Made by a program: the position numbers and the translations under genes. From NCBI RefSeq assembly GCF_001639275.1, contig NZ_LWMU01000041.1:1-45270 (forward strand): a stretch of 45,270 bases of DNA, in the 5' to 3' direction. The notes under the pieces were generated by a model. The model had not been told where the DNA came from, made no database searches, and was given only the letters and a program-made list of their open reading frames with translations. Source of the stretch: Methanobrevibacter oralis. Lineage in GTDB: Archaea > Methanobacteriota > Methanobacteria > Methanobacteriales > Methanobacteriaceae. Below are positions 23,956 to 32,545 of this stretch, piece after piece. Every line of letters begins with the position of its first letter. The stretch's first letter is position 1.

Positions 23956-26826
23956 ATGTCTTCACCAAATATTGATATATTTAAAAATGATGTTCGTTAT
24001 AGGGATAAAATTGCTCATGTTGAGACAATACCTGCTAAAAAAGCCACTTTTAAAAAAGTAGATGATTTAAATGAAAAAATTATTTATTACTTAGACTCTA
24101 ATAGTGTTAAATTATATCAACATCAAGCTAAAACATATGAAGCTATTCAAAATGATGAAAACGTCATTATAACTACTCCAACTGCTTCTGGAAAAACTTT
24201 AGCTTTTAATTTACCAATTATGGAAACTATGATTGAAGATAGTAAAGCTACTGCATTATATATTTATCCTGCTAAAGCTTTAGCTAATGATCAATTACAT
24301 GTTCTAGAAAAACTTGAAAATTCTTTAAATATTAATATTTATCCAAATACCTATGATGGTGACACTCCAAGGTCTAAAAAGCGTAAAATTCGTGAAAATT
24401 CTAGAATTATTATTACAAATCCTTATCAACTTCATTTAATTTTATCCTGGCATCATCAATGGGAGGACTTTTATAGAAATCTTAAATATATTGTTATTGA
24501 TGAATCACATTATTATAAAGGAGTTTTTGGTTCAAATGTAGCTTTTTTAATCAGAAGACTTAAAAGAATAGCTAATTTTTATGGTTCTTATCCTCAATTT
24601 ATTTTATCTTCAGCTACATTAGCTAATCCATTAGAACTAGCTAATATGTTAACTGGTGAGGATTTTGTTTTAGTGGATAATGATACATCTCCAAGTGGAG
24701 AAAAAGACTTTATTTTATATAATCCATTTAAGAATTATAGGCGAAATAAATCTAATAATTTTGATGCTCCATCGGTTCATATAGAAACAGAGAATATTTT
24801 TTTATATTTAATGCTTAAAAATATTCAAACTTTATGTTTTACGGTTTCAAGAAAAACCACAGAACTGATTGCTATGTGGGCTAAAAAAGACATGACTAAA
24901 GTTAAAGGAAAATTGGCTCATAGAATAACATCTTACAGAGCAGGATATCAACCTCATGAAAGACGTGAGATTGAAGAAGGCCTTAAAAGTGGAAAATATT
25001 TGGGTGTAACATGTACAAATGCACTAGAACTAGGTATTAATATCGGATCACTTGGCGCCGTTATAATTTCAGGCTATCCTGGAACCATGATTTCTACTTG
25101 GCAACAAAGTGGACGGGCAGGTAGAAGTAATCAAAAGTCATTAGCTATTTTAATCGCATTTGAAAATCAATTAGATCAATATTTTATGAATAATCCTAGT
25201 TTTTTCTTTGATAAACCTCATGAAAATGCAATTATTGATTTATCTAATTCAATTTTACAAGAAGCTCATTTATTATGTGCTGCTGATGAGTTAATTTTAA
25301 AAGAAGAGGAGGCTTTTAAATATTTCAATGTTGATTATGATATTATAGATAAATTAATTTCACAAAAGGAGTTATATCAAAATGCTAATGGTGATTTTGT
25401 ATATCCTTATGATGATAATCCTGCAATGAATCATTCCTTAGACCAACTATCTGGTGATGAATTCAAAGTAATGAATAATGGAAAACTTCTTGAGATAATG
25501 GAACGCTCTCAAGTGTATAGGGAAGCTCATGAGGGGGCTGTTTTAATAAACCAAGGAGAAACATATATTGTAAAGAATATTAATTTTAATAGTGGATATG
25601 TAAATGTATTTCCGCAGGTCGTTGATTACCATACTATTGTTTTAAATAAAACAGAAATTAATATTGAACGTAAGTTATCTAAAACCAATTATGGTGATTT
25701 AGAAATTAATTTTGGCGAATTAACTGTTAAAGAAGATTATTATAAATATAAAAAAGTAACTTATTCAAAAACAATTGGAACTTTTGATTTGGATTTGCCT
25801 CCATTAAAATTTAGAACTAAAGGCTTATGGTTTACAATTCCAAGTACTGTTAAGGATTATTTAGAAGAACTGTACGAAGATGAAGATGAAGTATTTGAAG
25901 GAGGCCTTCATGGAGCAGAACACGCATTAATTGGACTATTCCCACTACATGTAATGTGTGATAGATTTGATATCGGAGGTTTATCAACAAATTATCATAA
26001 TGACACAGGCGAAGCTACAATTTTTATTTATGATGGTTATGAAGGTGGTATTGGGATAACTGAAAAAGCAGTTGATGTGTTTACTGATTTACTAAAATCT
26101 ACTTATGATTTATTAGATAATTGTAAATGCAAAAGTGGTTGTCCATCTTGTATTTATTCACCGAAATGTGGAAATGATAATAAACCCCTTCACAAAGAAG
26201 CTACTAAGTATATTTTAAAATATATGTGTAGTTTAGTTAGTGAAGATGTGAAAAGTGAAGTTATAGATGTGTCTAATGTAAAAATTGAAGAAGAATCATC
26301 TGTTGCTGATGAACTTTTTAATGAAGCACAAAATTTATTTACAAATGAAAAATATGATTCATCAAAAGAAATGCTCCATAATATTCTAGACATTGATAAA
26401 AAAAATCCAAATGCACTAGCTTTAATGGGTAAAATATTACACGTGCAAAAACAAGATGATGTAGCTAAATTTTTCTTAAAAAAAGCACTAAAAGTCGATT
26501 CAACCAATAAAATAGCTATTGAATTAGACTCTCTTTTAAATAATAAAAATGATATTAAAAAAATTTCAATAGATTCTTTAGACGATGTTGATGTTTTATT
26601 TGAAGAAGCATATGATTTATATGAACAAGGAGATTTAAGTTCTTCTTTAGATATTTTAGAAGAAATTAACAGTTTTGATAATAAAAATGTTGATGTATTG
26701 GCATTAATAGGACTAATTTATAATGATAGTCATGTATTTCCAAAAGCTATTGATTATTATAGAAAAGCATCAAAAATAAGTAAAAATAATGATCATGTTC
26801 GCAAATTAAAATTTAAATTAAGCTAA
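23956..26826 (+). CDS. MrfA/YprA-like DEAD/DEAH helicase with DUF1998 domain and C-terminal TPRs
   Basis: A superfamily 2 helicase of about 956 residues. TTPTASGKT (motif I, about 70-78), VIDESHYYKG (II), LSSATL (III) and QQSGRAGR (VI) form the motor. The DUF1998 region has the four-cysteine zinc site CKCKSGCPSCIYSPKCG (about 723-740), as in B. subtilis MrfA, which repairs mitomycin damage. After residue about 780 come TPR-like helical pairs (FNEAQNLFTNEKYDSSKEML and FEEAYDLYEQGDLSSSLDIL type). The TPR addition is unusual for MrfA. An upstream TTG start at 23944 is possible, but the TATA spacing favours 23956. Confidence 0.85.
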   Translation: MSSPNIDIFKNDVRYRDKIAHVETIPAKKATFKKVDDLNEKIIYYLDSNSVKLYQHQAKTYEAIQNDENVIITTPTASGKTLAFNLPIMETMIEDSKATALYIYPAKALANDQLHVLEKLENSLNINIYPNTYDGDTPRSKKRKIRENSRIIITNPYQLHLILSWHHQWEDFYRNLKYIVIDESHYYKGVFGSNVAFLIRRLKRIANFYGSYPQFILSSATLANPLELANMLTGEDFVLVDNDTSPSGEKDFILYNPFKNYRRNKSNNFDAPSVHIETENIFLYLMLKNIQTLCFTVSRKTTELIAMWAKKDMTKVKGKLAHRITSYRAGYQPHERREIEEGLKSGKYLGVTCTNALELGINIGSLGAVIISGYPGTMISTWQQSGRAGRSNQKSLAILIAFENQLDQYFMNNPSFFFDKPHENAIIDLSNSILQEAHLLCAADELILKEEEAFKYFNVDYDIIDKLISQKELYQNANGDFVYPYDDNPAMNHSLDQLSGDEFKVMNNGKLLEIMERSQVYREAHEGAVLINQGETYIVKNINFNSGYVNVFPQVVDYHTIVLNKTEINIERKLSKTNYGDLEINFGELTVKEDYYKYKKVTYSKTIGTFDLDLPPLKFRTKGLWFTIPSTVKDYLEELYEDEDEVFEGGLHGAEHALIGLFPLHVMCDRFDIGGLSTNYHNDTGEATIFIYDGYEGGIGITEKAVDVFTDLLKSTYDLLDNCKCKSGCPSCIYSPKCGNDNKPLHKEATKYILKYMCSLVSEDVKSEVIDVSNVKIEEESSVADELFNEAQNLFTNEKYDSSKEMLHNILDIDKKNPNALALMGKILHVQKQDDVAKFFLKKALKVDSTNKIAIELDSLLNNKNDIKKISIDSLDDVDVLFEEAYDLYEQGDLSSSLDILEEINSFDNKNVDVLALIGLIYNDSHVFPKAIDYYRKASKISKNNDHVRKLKFKLS

Positions 26827-26833
26827 TGCTTAA
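26818..26833 (+). other. hairpin at the stop of the helicase-TPR gene without an adjacent T run
   Basis: TTAAGC-TAAT-GCTTAA places the TAA stop in the loop, as in the other stop-codon hairpins, but ATAGATGGTTAAAT follows instead of a T tract. The spacer to 27043 holds no gene. Confidence 0.35.
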
Positions 26834-27043
26834 AATAGATGGTTAAATATACTAATAAGCCTTTATTTCTCTTTGCTTCAAATTAATCACTGTTATCATC
26901 TGTTTTTTTTTTAAAAAATGTAAATTAAATAATATATTTTATTTATTTTCTATTTAAAGTATTTCTTCATGTTATTTATTGTTATTTCGTTTAATTTTTA
27001 AAGATAATTTGTATAATTTTTAAAATTTTAAGCAAAAAAGAGA

Positions 27044-27061
27044 GATTAACATGTATTAATC
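27044..27061 (-). terminator. stop-codon hairpin of the aldo/keto reductase gene
   Basis: On the minus strand GATTAA and TTAATC flank TACATG. The TAA stop (27056-27058) is the end of the 5' arm, and TCTCTTTTTTGC follows. Confidence 0.5.
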
Positions 27062-28192
27062 ATAAGGATTAAAACCATCTGATAATTCTTCACGAGCTTT
27101 TTCAAGCATTTCTGGAATGTCAATTTTTTGAGTACAATAATCAATACAACTTCCACAATATGTGCATTCGTCTGTTGGTACTTTTTCATGTTCTAATTTA
27201 GCAAAAAATAATGTGTATATATTACTTGGACTTTGTTTAGATAAATTATAGATTTTAAAGTATTCAGGTATTGGAATCATTTCAGGACAATAATCAACAC
27301 AGTAATTACACTCACTACATGGTACTGCAAGAGTATTTCTTAATTTTAAAGCAATATTAGATAAAAATTCTTTTTCTTCATCATTTAAATCTTCAAAGTT
27401 TTCATAAGTTTTACAATTATCAATTAAGTCGTCCATATTGCTCATGCCACTTAAAACAATTTTCACATGTTCTAGCGATGCACAAAATCTTAAAGCAAAA
27501 CTAGCGATGCTTTTATTAGGATTAAAATTTTTAAATTCATTTTTAATTTCATCAGATGTATTTACTATTGTTCCTCCTTTTAAAGGTTCCATCACATATA
27601 CATCTAAATCGTGTTTAACACAAAGATCATAACAGTTTTTAGCTTCAATTACAGGATCTTCCCAGTCCATATAATTGAGTTCTAATTGTACAAAATCAAG
27701 ACCTTCTCCATATTCATCTAAAACTTCTTTTAATAATTCTGCACTATCATGGAAACTAAAACCAATTTGCTTTATTTTTTCTTCTTTTTTCATTTTTTTA
27801 ACAAATTCGAATGCTTTTGATTTTTTAGCTTTTTTAAGAAATGGTACATTAATATTGTGAACATGGAATTTATCAAAATAATCAATTCCAAGTCGTTCAA
27901 GCATTTCATTGAAGTATTTGTTGTTATCTTCCTCTTTTTCTAAAAGCCAAGTTGGCATTTTATCGGCTATTTCAAATGATTCTCTTGGGTATCTCTCAAC
28001 TAGGCCTTTTCTTAAAGCTATTTCAGATTGTCCATTATGATATGCGTATGATGTATCAAAGAAATTATATCCTTTTTTCATGTAATAATCTATCATTTGG
28101 TTAAATAACTCTTGATTAATTGATGTTGGATTGTTTTCATCTGTTAATGGTAGTCTCATACAACCAAAACCGAATTTTGAATTTAATGGCAT
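27056..28192 (-). CDS. aldo/keto reductase with C-terminal 2x[4Fe-4S] ferredoxin domain
   Basis: A 378-residue oxidoreductase. The TIM-barrel AKR part begins FGFGCMRLPL and has FDTSYAYHNGQSE (catalytic Asp/Tyr pair near 50-60), DYFDKFHVHNI and VLSGMSNMDDL. The C-terminal third carries CSECNYCVDYCP and CTYCGSCIDYC, two 4Fe-4S motifs, so electrons are probably passed between ferredoxin and a carbonyl substrate. The class is widespread in methanogens and anaerobes, and its substrate is unknown. The ATG at 28192 has AGGAGAGTGAT upstream. An extended frame to 28258 lacks such a site. Confidence 0.85.
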   Translation of the reverse strand: MPLNSKFGFGCMRLPLTDENNPTSINQELFNQMIDYYMKKGYNFFDTSYAYHNGQSEIALRKGLVERYPRESFEIADKMPTWLLEKEEDNNKYFNEMLERLGIDYFDKFHVHNINVPFLKKAKKSKAFEFVKKMKKEEKIKQIGFSFHDSAELLKEVLDEYGEGLDFVQLELNYMDWEDPVIEAKNCYDLCVKHDLDVYVMEPLKGGTIVNTSDEIKNEFKNFNPNKSIASFALRFCASLEHVKIVLSGMSNMDDLIDNCKTYENFEDLNDEEKEFLSNIALKLRNTLAVPCSECNYCVDYCPEMIPIPEYFKIYNLSKQSPSNIYTLFFAKLEHEKVPTDECTYCGSCIDYCTQKIDIPEMLEKAREELSDGFNPYD

Positions 28193-28350
28193 ATTTATCA
28201 CTCTCCTATGATGATTATTTAATACTAATAAATATATAAATGTTGCTAAAATCAACAATATGCTTTCAATGTAAATTCAAGTTATTTATTAAAAGATGTT
28301 AAAAAAAGTATTATTTTACTTATTAGCAGTAATATCTATTTTTAAAAAGG

Positions 28351-28360
28351 TTTATAATAT
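28351..28360 (+). promoter_or_regulatory. TATA box of the hypAB operon
   Basis: TTTATAATAT preceded by AAAAAGG, about 60 bases ahead of the hypA ATG, is the best TATA-like element in this spacer. It implies a short 5' leader ending in GGGAG before the start codon. Confidence 0.35.
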
Positions 28361-28419
28361 AGCTAAACAATATCTAATATATTAATAATAATATTTTTCT
28401 ATAAAAGGGAGAAAAAATA

Positions 28420-28797
28420 ATGCATGAATTATCAATGGCTCAAGGAATAATTGATGCAGTTTTACAAACTGCTGAAAATAATAAAGCAATGGAAGTCAAT
28501 GAAGTTTACATTGAAATAGGCAGATTAGCTATGATTAATCCAGAACAACTAAAGTTTATGTTAAGTGTTTTAGTTGAAAATACGATAATGGAAGATGCTA
28601 AGATAAATATAGAAGAAATACCCATTGAAATTAGATGTTCGCAATGTGATTTCCATGGAAATGCTATACTTGATGATGAGGATCATTATGCTCCTTTAGT
28701 TAAATGTCCTGAGTGTGATAGTCAAAAAATAAGTATTTTAAATGGTAAAGATTGCATTGTTAAAAATATTGTTATTGAAAAACCAGATGATGATTAG
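28420..28797 (+). CDS. hypA: hydrogenase nickel metallochaperone HypA
   Basis: HypA delivers Ni2+ to NiFe-hydrogenase precursors with HypB. The 125-residue protein starts MHELSMAQGI, with the nickel-binding His2. It has the family core EVYIEIGRLAMINPEQLKF and a zinc site built by RCSQC and KCPEC. Archaeal HypA has slightly wider spacing between the zinc pairs, as here. The ribosome binding site is GGGAG. hypB follows by 13 bases. Confidence 0.95.
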   Translation: MHELSMAQGIIDAVLQTAENNKAMEVNEVYIEIGRLAMINPEQLKFMLSVLVENTIMEDAKINIEEIPIEIRCSQCDFHGNAILDDEDHYAPLVKCPECDSQKISILNGKDCIVKNIVIEKPDDD

Positions 28798-28810
28798 GTG
28801 GAGGATAACT

Positions 28811-29467
28811 ATGCATATGGTTGCAGATGTAGATGTACAAAAAAATATTATGGATGCTAATAAAAAATTAGCTGAAAAAAATAAAAAAAATCTTGAAGAA
28901 AAAGGAATTTTCTGTGTTGATTTTGTAGGAGCTATTGGTTCTGGTAAAACATCATTAATTGAAGATATCATTGATAATACTGATGATAAGATTGGAGTAA
29001 TTGCAGGAGATATTATAAGTAAATTCGATGCAGGACGTATTAAAAAACATGATGTTCCAGTAGTTGGGCTAAATACTGGTAAAGAATGTCATTTAGATGC
29101 ACATTTAGTAGGTCATGGAATTGGTGATTTACCATTAGATGATATTGACATTCTTATTGTAGAAAATGTAGGTAATTTAATTTGTCCTGTTGACTTTGAA
29201 TTAGGTTCACATATGAGGGTTGTTGTTGTAAGTGTTACTGAAGGTGATGATACTGTAGAAAAACACCCATTAATATTCCAAACTTCAGATTTAGTTGTAA
29301 TTAACAAAATTGATTTAGCTGATGCAGTAGGAGCAGATGCTGAAAAAATGGCAAATGATGCTAAAAAATTAAATCCGAATGTTAAAGTCATTCAATCTAG
29401 TTTAAAAGAAGGAATTGGGCTAGATAAAATTATTAAAACTATTTTAGAAAAGAAAAATAATGCTTAA
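28811..29467 (+). CDS. hypB: hydrogenase maturation GTPase HypB
   Basis: HypB is the SIMIBI-class GTPase that works with HypA in nickel insertion. Of 218 residues, GAIGSGKTS (40-48) is the P-loop, GDI and VVGLNTGKECHLDA follow, VENVGNLICP (about 117-126) contains the conserved metal-site Cys, and NKIDLAD gives the G4 motif. The N-terminal CxxCGC and His-rich stretch of some bacterial HypBs are absent, as in archaeal relatives. The ATG at 28811 follows a strong AGGTGGAGGAT site; the longer frame upstream overlaps hypA and is not used. Confidence 0.96.
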   Translation: MHMVADVDVQKNIMDANKKLAEKNKKNLEEKGIFCVDFVGAIGSGKTSLIEDIIDNTDDKIGVIAGDIISKFDAGRIKKHDVPVVGLNTGKECHLDAHLVGHGIGDLPLDDIDILIVENVGNLICPVDFELGSHMRVVVVSVTEGDDTVEKHPLIFQTSDLVVINKIDLADAVGADAEKMANDAKKLNPNVKVIQSSLKEGIGLDKIIKTILEKKNNA

Positions 29468-29484
29468 ATAAATCGGTGGTTTCA

Positions 29485-30516
29485 TTGAAAATATGGATAG
29501 ATATCTCAAATGCTCCTCATGTAAGATTTTTTAAAGATGTTATTAAATATTTTGAAGCTGAAGGAGAGGATGTAATTGTTACAGCAAGACAATTTGGAGA
29601 TATTCATAAATTAATGGAAATATATGATATTGACTTTATATCAGTTGGAAAACATGGTGTAAGTTTGTATGATAAACTCAAAGAGAGTACTTCAAGAGTT
29701 TATAACTTAGTTGATGTTATTCATGATGAAAAAGTAGATGTTACCCTTAGCAAACATTCTATTGAACTTCCTAGAATATCATTTGGATTAGGAATTCCAA
29801 GTTTATATATTTTAGATAATGAACATGCTTTAGCTGCAAATAAATTAACTTTACCATTGTGTGATCGGATTATAACTCCTAAAATAATTGATATTTGGAA
29901 ATTAATGAAATTTGGGGCAGATCCAAATACTATTATTTCTTATGAAGGTACTTCTGAATTAATGCATTTTAAAAGTTTTAAATACAATGATAATATTTTC
30001 AATGATCTAAATTTAGATTTAAAACATCCAAAAACAATTTTGATGAGACCTGAACCTTCACTTGCATCTTACTTAGATGCAGATTGTCATAAATCGGTTT
30101 TATCTCCTATAGTTGATGAGTTAAAAAACTATGCTAATATTCTTATTCTTCCAAGATTTAAAGAACAAGCAGAGATTTTTGAAGGGATTGAGAATGTTTC
30201 AATTTTAAAACCGCCTGTTGATACTTCTAGTATAATTAAAAAAGCTGATTTAGTTATAGGAGCAGGAGGAACAATGAATAGGGAAGCTTCTATTTTACAA
30301 ACTCCTGTTATTTCATGTTATCCTGGTGAAACGTTATCTGTTGACCAGTATTACATTAATAAAGGATTAATGTATAGGTCAAATGATTCTGATGAGGTTA
30401 TTGAACAGGCATTAAATTTTATAGTTAATCCTCAGGAAAAAATTGATGTAAAAACAGATGATTTATTCCAAATCATCATTAATAATGTTTACGATTTAGC
30501 AAGAAATGGTAAATAG
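29485..30516 (+). CDS. DUF354 family protein, GT-B fold glycosyltransferase-like
   Basis: A 343-residue protein of the DUF354 family found in archaea and some bacteria. It starts MKIWIDISNAPHVRFF, the family's typical N-terminus, and has VTARQFGD, PSLYILDNEHA, ILMRPEP, and the late GAGGTMNREASILQTPVISC with a nucleotide-sugar-type binding turn, like MurG/WecB folds. The TTG start at 29485 with CGGTGGTTTCA upstream reproduces the family start; a GTG at 29476 would be three codons longer. It follows hypB by 17 bases. A role in glycan synthesis is plausible but unproven. Confidence 0.8.
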   Translation: MKIWIDISNAPHVRFFKDVIKYFEAEGEDVIVTARQFGDIHKLMEIYDIDFISVGKHGVSLYDKLKESTSRVYNLVDVIHDEKVDVTLSKHSIELPRISFGLGIPSLYILDNEHALAANKLTLPLCDRIITPKIIDIWKLMKFGADPNTIISYEGTSELMHFKSFKYNDNIFNDLNLDLKHPKTILMRPEPSLASYLDADCHKSVLSPIVDELKNYANILILPRFKEQAEIFEGIENVSILKPPVDTSSIIKKADLVIGAGGTMNREASILQTPVISCYPGETLSVDQYYINKGLMYRSNDSDEVIEQALNFIVNPQEKIDVKTDDLFQIIINNVYDLARNGK

Positions 30517-30533
30517 TTATTTATATTAAAATG

Positions 30534-30541
30534 TTTAAATA
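30534..30541 (+). promoter_or_regulatory. TATA box for tRNA-Ala
   Basis: TTTAAATA lies 26-33 bases ahead of the first tRNA base, which fits an archaeal TATA box with a short 5' leader removed by RNase P. Confidence 0.4.
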
Positions 30542-30566
30542 TTTATTATAAATATTTGATTATTAT

Positions 30567-30639
<73 letters not shown>

Positions 30640-30681
30640 CTTTAATTATTTAAAAAATAAAGATAAATTTGTGATTAGAAT

Positions 30682-31764
30682 ATGTTATTAATTGCTCAAA
30701 ATCATTTACAACTAATTGTAGAAGTTGCAATACTATTATTTGTTACTTTAGTATTTTGCCTTAACTTGATTCCTTTATCATTAAGCGTTGTAACATTTTT
30801 ATCTTTGTTCTTAATTGGAGGATTTACCCTTCTTTTTGGAGCAGATATTGCACTACTTGTTATTTCAGCAAGTCAATCTGAGTTTACACACCCATTTGGT
30901 CCACTTGCACTTTTAGGTGCTGTAACTGCACTTGCTTCGCTGAAAGTGATGAAAGAATCGGGGGTTGATGTTAGACCTCTTAGAAGATTTGTAATATTAT
31001 TCATTGCTGGTATTACAGTATTTGGTGGATTAATGCACAGGTCTTTTTTATTATTATGGATTTTAGGGTTATTCCTTGGTTATTTTATTATATCAAAATC
31101 ATTCAGAGGAAAATCTTTCTTAACTGGTAAACGTATATTAACTTTCTTAGGATTAGCTGGTGTTAGTTTTGTACTTCTTGAAGTTGTAGCTAGAGTAACT
31201 GGTATGACTATTTTTTCTCCACTTTTAAGATTAGGTAGGATTGAGCAATATTCTATCTCCAGTATTAAAACTGTATTAAATAATATACAATTAATTGGAC
31301 ATAGTGGAAATGCCTCTTATTGGGGAGCAGAGGGAACTGCATTTGCAGAAGGTTATATTACATTACCAATGCAATTTATCTTATTATTTGGTCTTCCTTT
31401 CCCAATGTTCTTTGGTATATTAGTTAACCAAAAAGATACAATCGATTATATGCTTCCAGGTATTTTAGGATATGGATTTGATTTTGGTTATTTAGGTCTT
31501 ATTGGATTAATGATATTTGTATTGGGAACAATTATTATTGGTTTTAAAGTCTTAACTATGTATAGGGAAAAAAGAGAGAGAAATAATAAAAAATATTTGG
31601 GAAAAGAGGTTTTATTAACTGGTGCATTATCTGCATTTTGTGCCCAAGCTTTAATTGGTTTATTTATATTTAATAGGTCAATTAATGGTATGGCTCTATT
31701 AACATTCATATTCCTTGGAATGTTGGTATTAGCTAATGTTGTTACAATAAAAACAAGATCATAA
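30682..31764 (+). CDS. polytopic membrane protein, first gene of the DUF1890-DUF1894-methionine synthase run
   Basis: A 360-residue protein of about nine membrane helices with short connecting loops. The middle loop (about 185-225, GRIEQYSISSIKTVLNN then HSGNASYWGAEGTA) is the only long polar segment and contains no known active site. The ATG at 30682 has GTGATT nearby, and DUF1890 follows by 12 bases. I do not recognise the family. Conservation beside DUF1890 in other Methanobacteriales would show whether it belongs to the same function. Confidence 0.7.
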   Translation: MLLIAQNHLQLIVEVAILLFVTLVFCLNLIPLSLSVVTFLSLFLIGGFTLLFGADIALLVISASQSEFTHPFGPLALLGAVTALASLKVMKESGVDVRPLRRFVILFIAGITVFGGLMHRSFLLLWILGLFLGYFIISKSFRGKSFLTGKRILTFLGLAGVSFVLLEVVARVTGMTIFSPLLRLGRIEQYSISSIKTVLNNIQLIGHSGNASYWGAEGTAFAEGYITLPMQFILLFGLPFPMFFGILVNQKDTIDYMLPGILGYGFDFGYLGLIGLMIFVLGTIIIGFKVLTMYREKRERNNKKYLGKEVLLTGALSAFCAQALIGLFIFNRSINGMALLTFIFLGMLVLANVVTIKTRS

Positions 31765-31776
31765 GGAGTAGTTATT

Positions 31777-32229
31777 ATGAAAGCTTTATTATTATTGGGC
31801 TGTCCTGAAACTCCAGCTCAAACTCCATTAGCAGTTTATGCTTCATATCAATTAACTGAAATGGGTTATGATGTTACAATCGCTGCAAATCCTGCTGCTA
31901 CTAAATTAGTAAGAGTTTCAGATCCAGAGAAACATTATGTTCATAAAATGATAGATATTGACAAATCTCTAAGTAAATTAGAAGAAGGCCAATATGATTT
32001 ATTAGTTGGTTTTGTTCACAAAGATGCAGCAGCTTCTTACTTTGTAACATTTTCTCAAATTTTACAAACAAAATCAATAGCCTTAGTATTTGAAAGAGAT
32101 GCAGATTTAGTTGAAGAATATGCAGACATGGTTTCACAAAATACTGATGCAGAAGTAGTTGCTGTAAGAGCATTCCATAACCCAACACCAATCAAAGTTA
32201 GATTAGATAAAGTATTAAAGGAGTTGTAG
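31777..32229 (+). CDS. DUF1890 protein, methanogen-restricted Rossmann-like
   Basis: A 150-residue protein starting MKALLLLGCPETPAQTPLAV, with a beta-alpha pattern (LLGC, DVTIAANPAA, YDLLVGFVHKDAAASY, IALVFERDAD) typical of DUF1890. The family is known essentially from methanogens and has no published biochemical role that I can recall. The neighbouring DUF1894 and a MesA-type methionine synthase follow within 16 bases, and an AAGGAG site precedes the ATG. The conserved Cys9 could be functional. A link to corrinoid or methyl transfer is inference from context. Confidence 0.88.
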   Translation: MKALLLLGCPETPAQTPLAVYASYQLTEMGYDVTIAANPAATKLVRVSDPEKHYVHKMIDIDKSLSKLEEGQYDLLVGFVHKDAAASYFVTFSQILQTKSIALVFERDADLVEEYADMVSQNTDAEVVAVRAFHNPTPIKVRLDKVLKEL

Positions 32230-32233
32230 TAAT

Positions 32234-32539
32234 ATGTCTTTTTGTTTGGATACTTATCTCCAACAATCTGATAATTATGAAATTCATGCTGCAAGAGCAG
32301 GATTTAAGGATTGTGCAATGATTATTAGATTTAAATCAGATGAAATCATTAATGTCAAACCGGGAGATGAAGTATTAGGAGTTAGAGTAATTGGAATTCC
32401 ACCAATACCGATTGGAATTGACAATGAAAAACACACTGTTTTTATTCCATACACTAAACCTTGTCATGGAACCTCTGTTGTTGAGTTGCCTATTGATGAA
32501 GAAGAAATTAACAAGATTAGAAAATTAAAAATTGATTAG
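32234..32539 (+). CDS. DUF1894 protein, methanogen-restricted
   Basis: A 101-residue basic-acidic protein. Signature segments are EIHAARAGFKDCAMIIRF, VKPGDEVLGVRVIGIPPIPIG (about 52-72) and IPYTKPCHGTSVVELP (about 77-92), which define DUF1894. Two cysteines (near 29 and 83) are conserved in my recollection of the family. It starts five bases after DUF1890, with GGAG inside that gene, and the methionine synthase gene starts six bases after its stop, so the three are translationally linked. Confidence 0.88.
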   Translation: MSFCLDTYLQQSDNYEIHAARAGFKDCAMIIRFKSDEIINVKPGDEVLGVRVIGIPPIPIGIDNEKHTVFIPYTKPCHGTSVVELPIDEEEINKIRKLKID

Positions 32540-32545
32540 ATTATT

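Noticed and set aside
28742-28810. N-terminal extension of HypB
   Set aside because: It overlaps hypA out of frame, while ATG at 28811 has a strong ribosome binding site and gives the normal HypB start.
31901-32294. Two minus-strand frames over DUF1890 and the DUF1894 start
   Set aside because: They are antisense to two clearly recognised genes and have no start signals.
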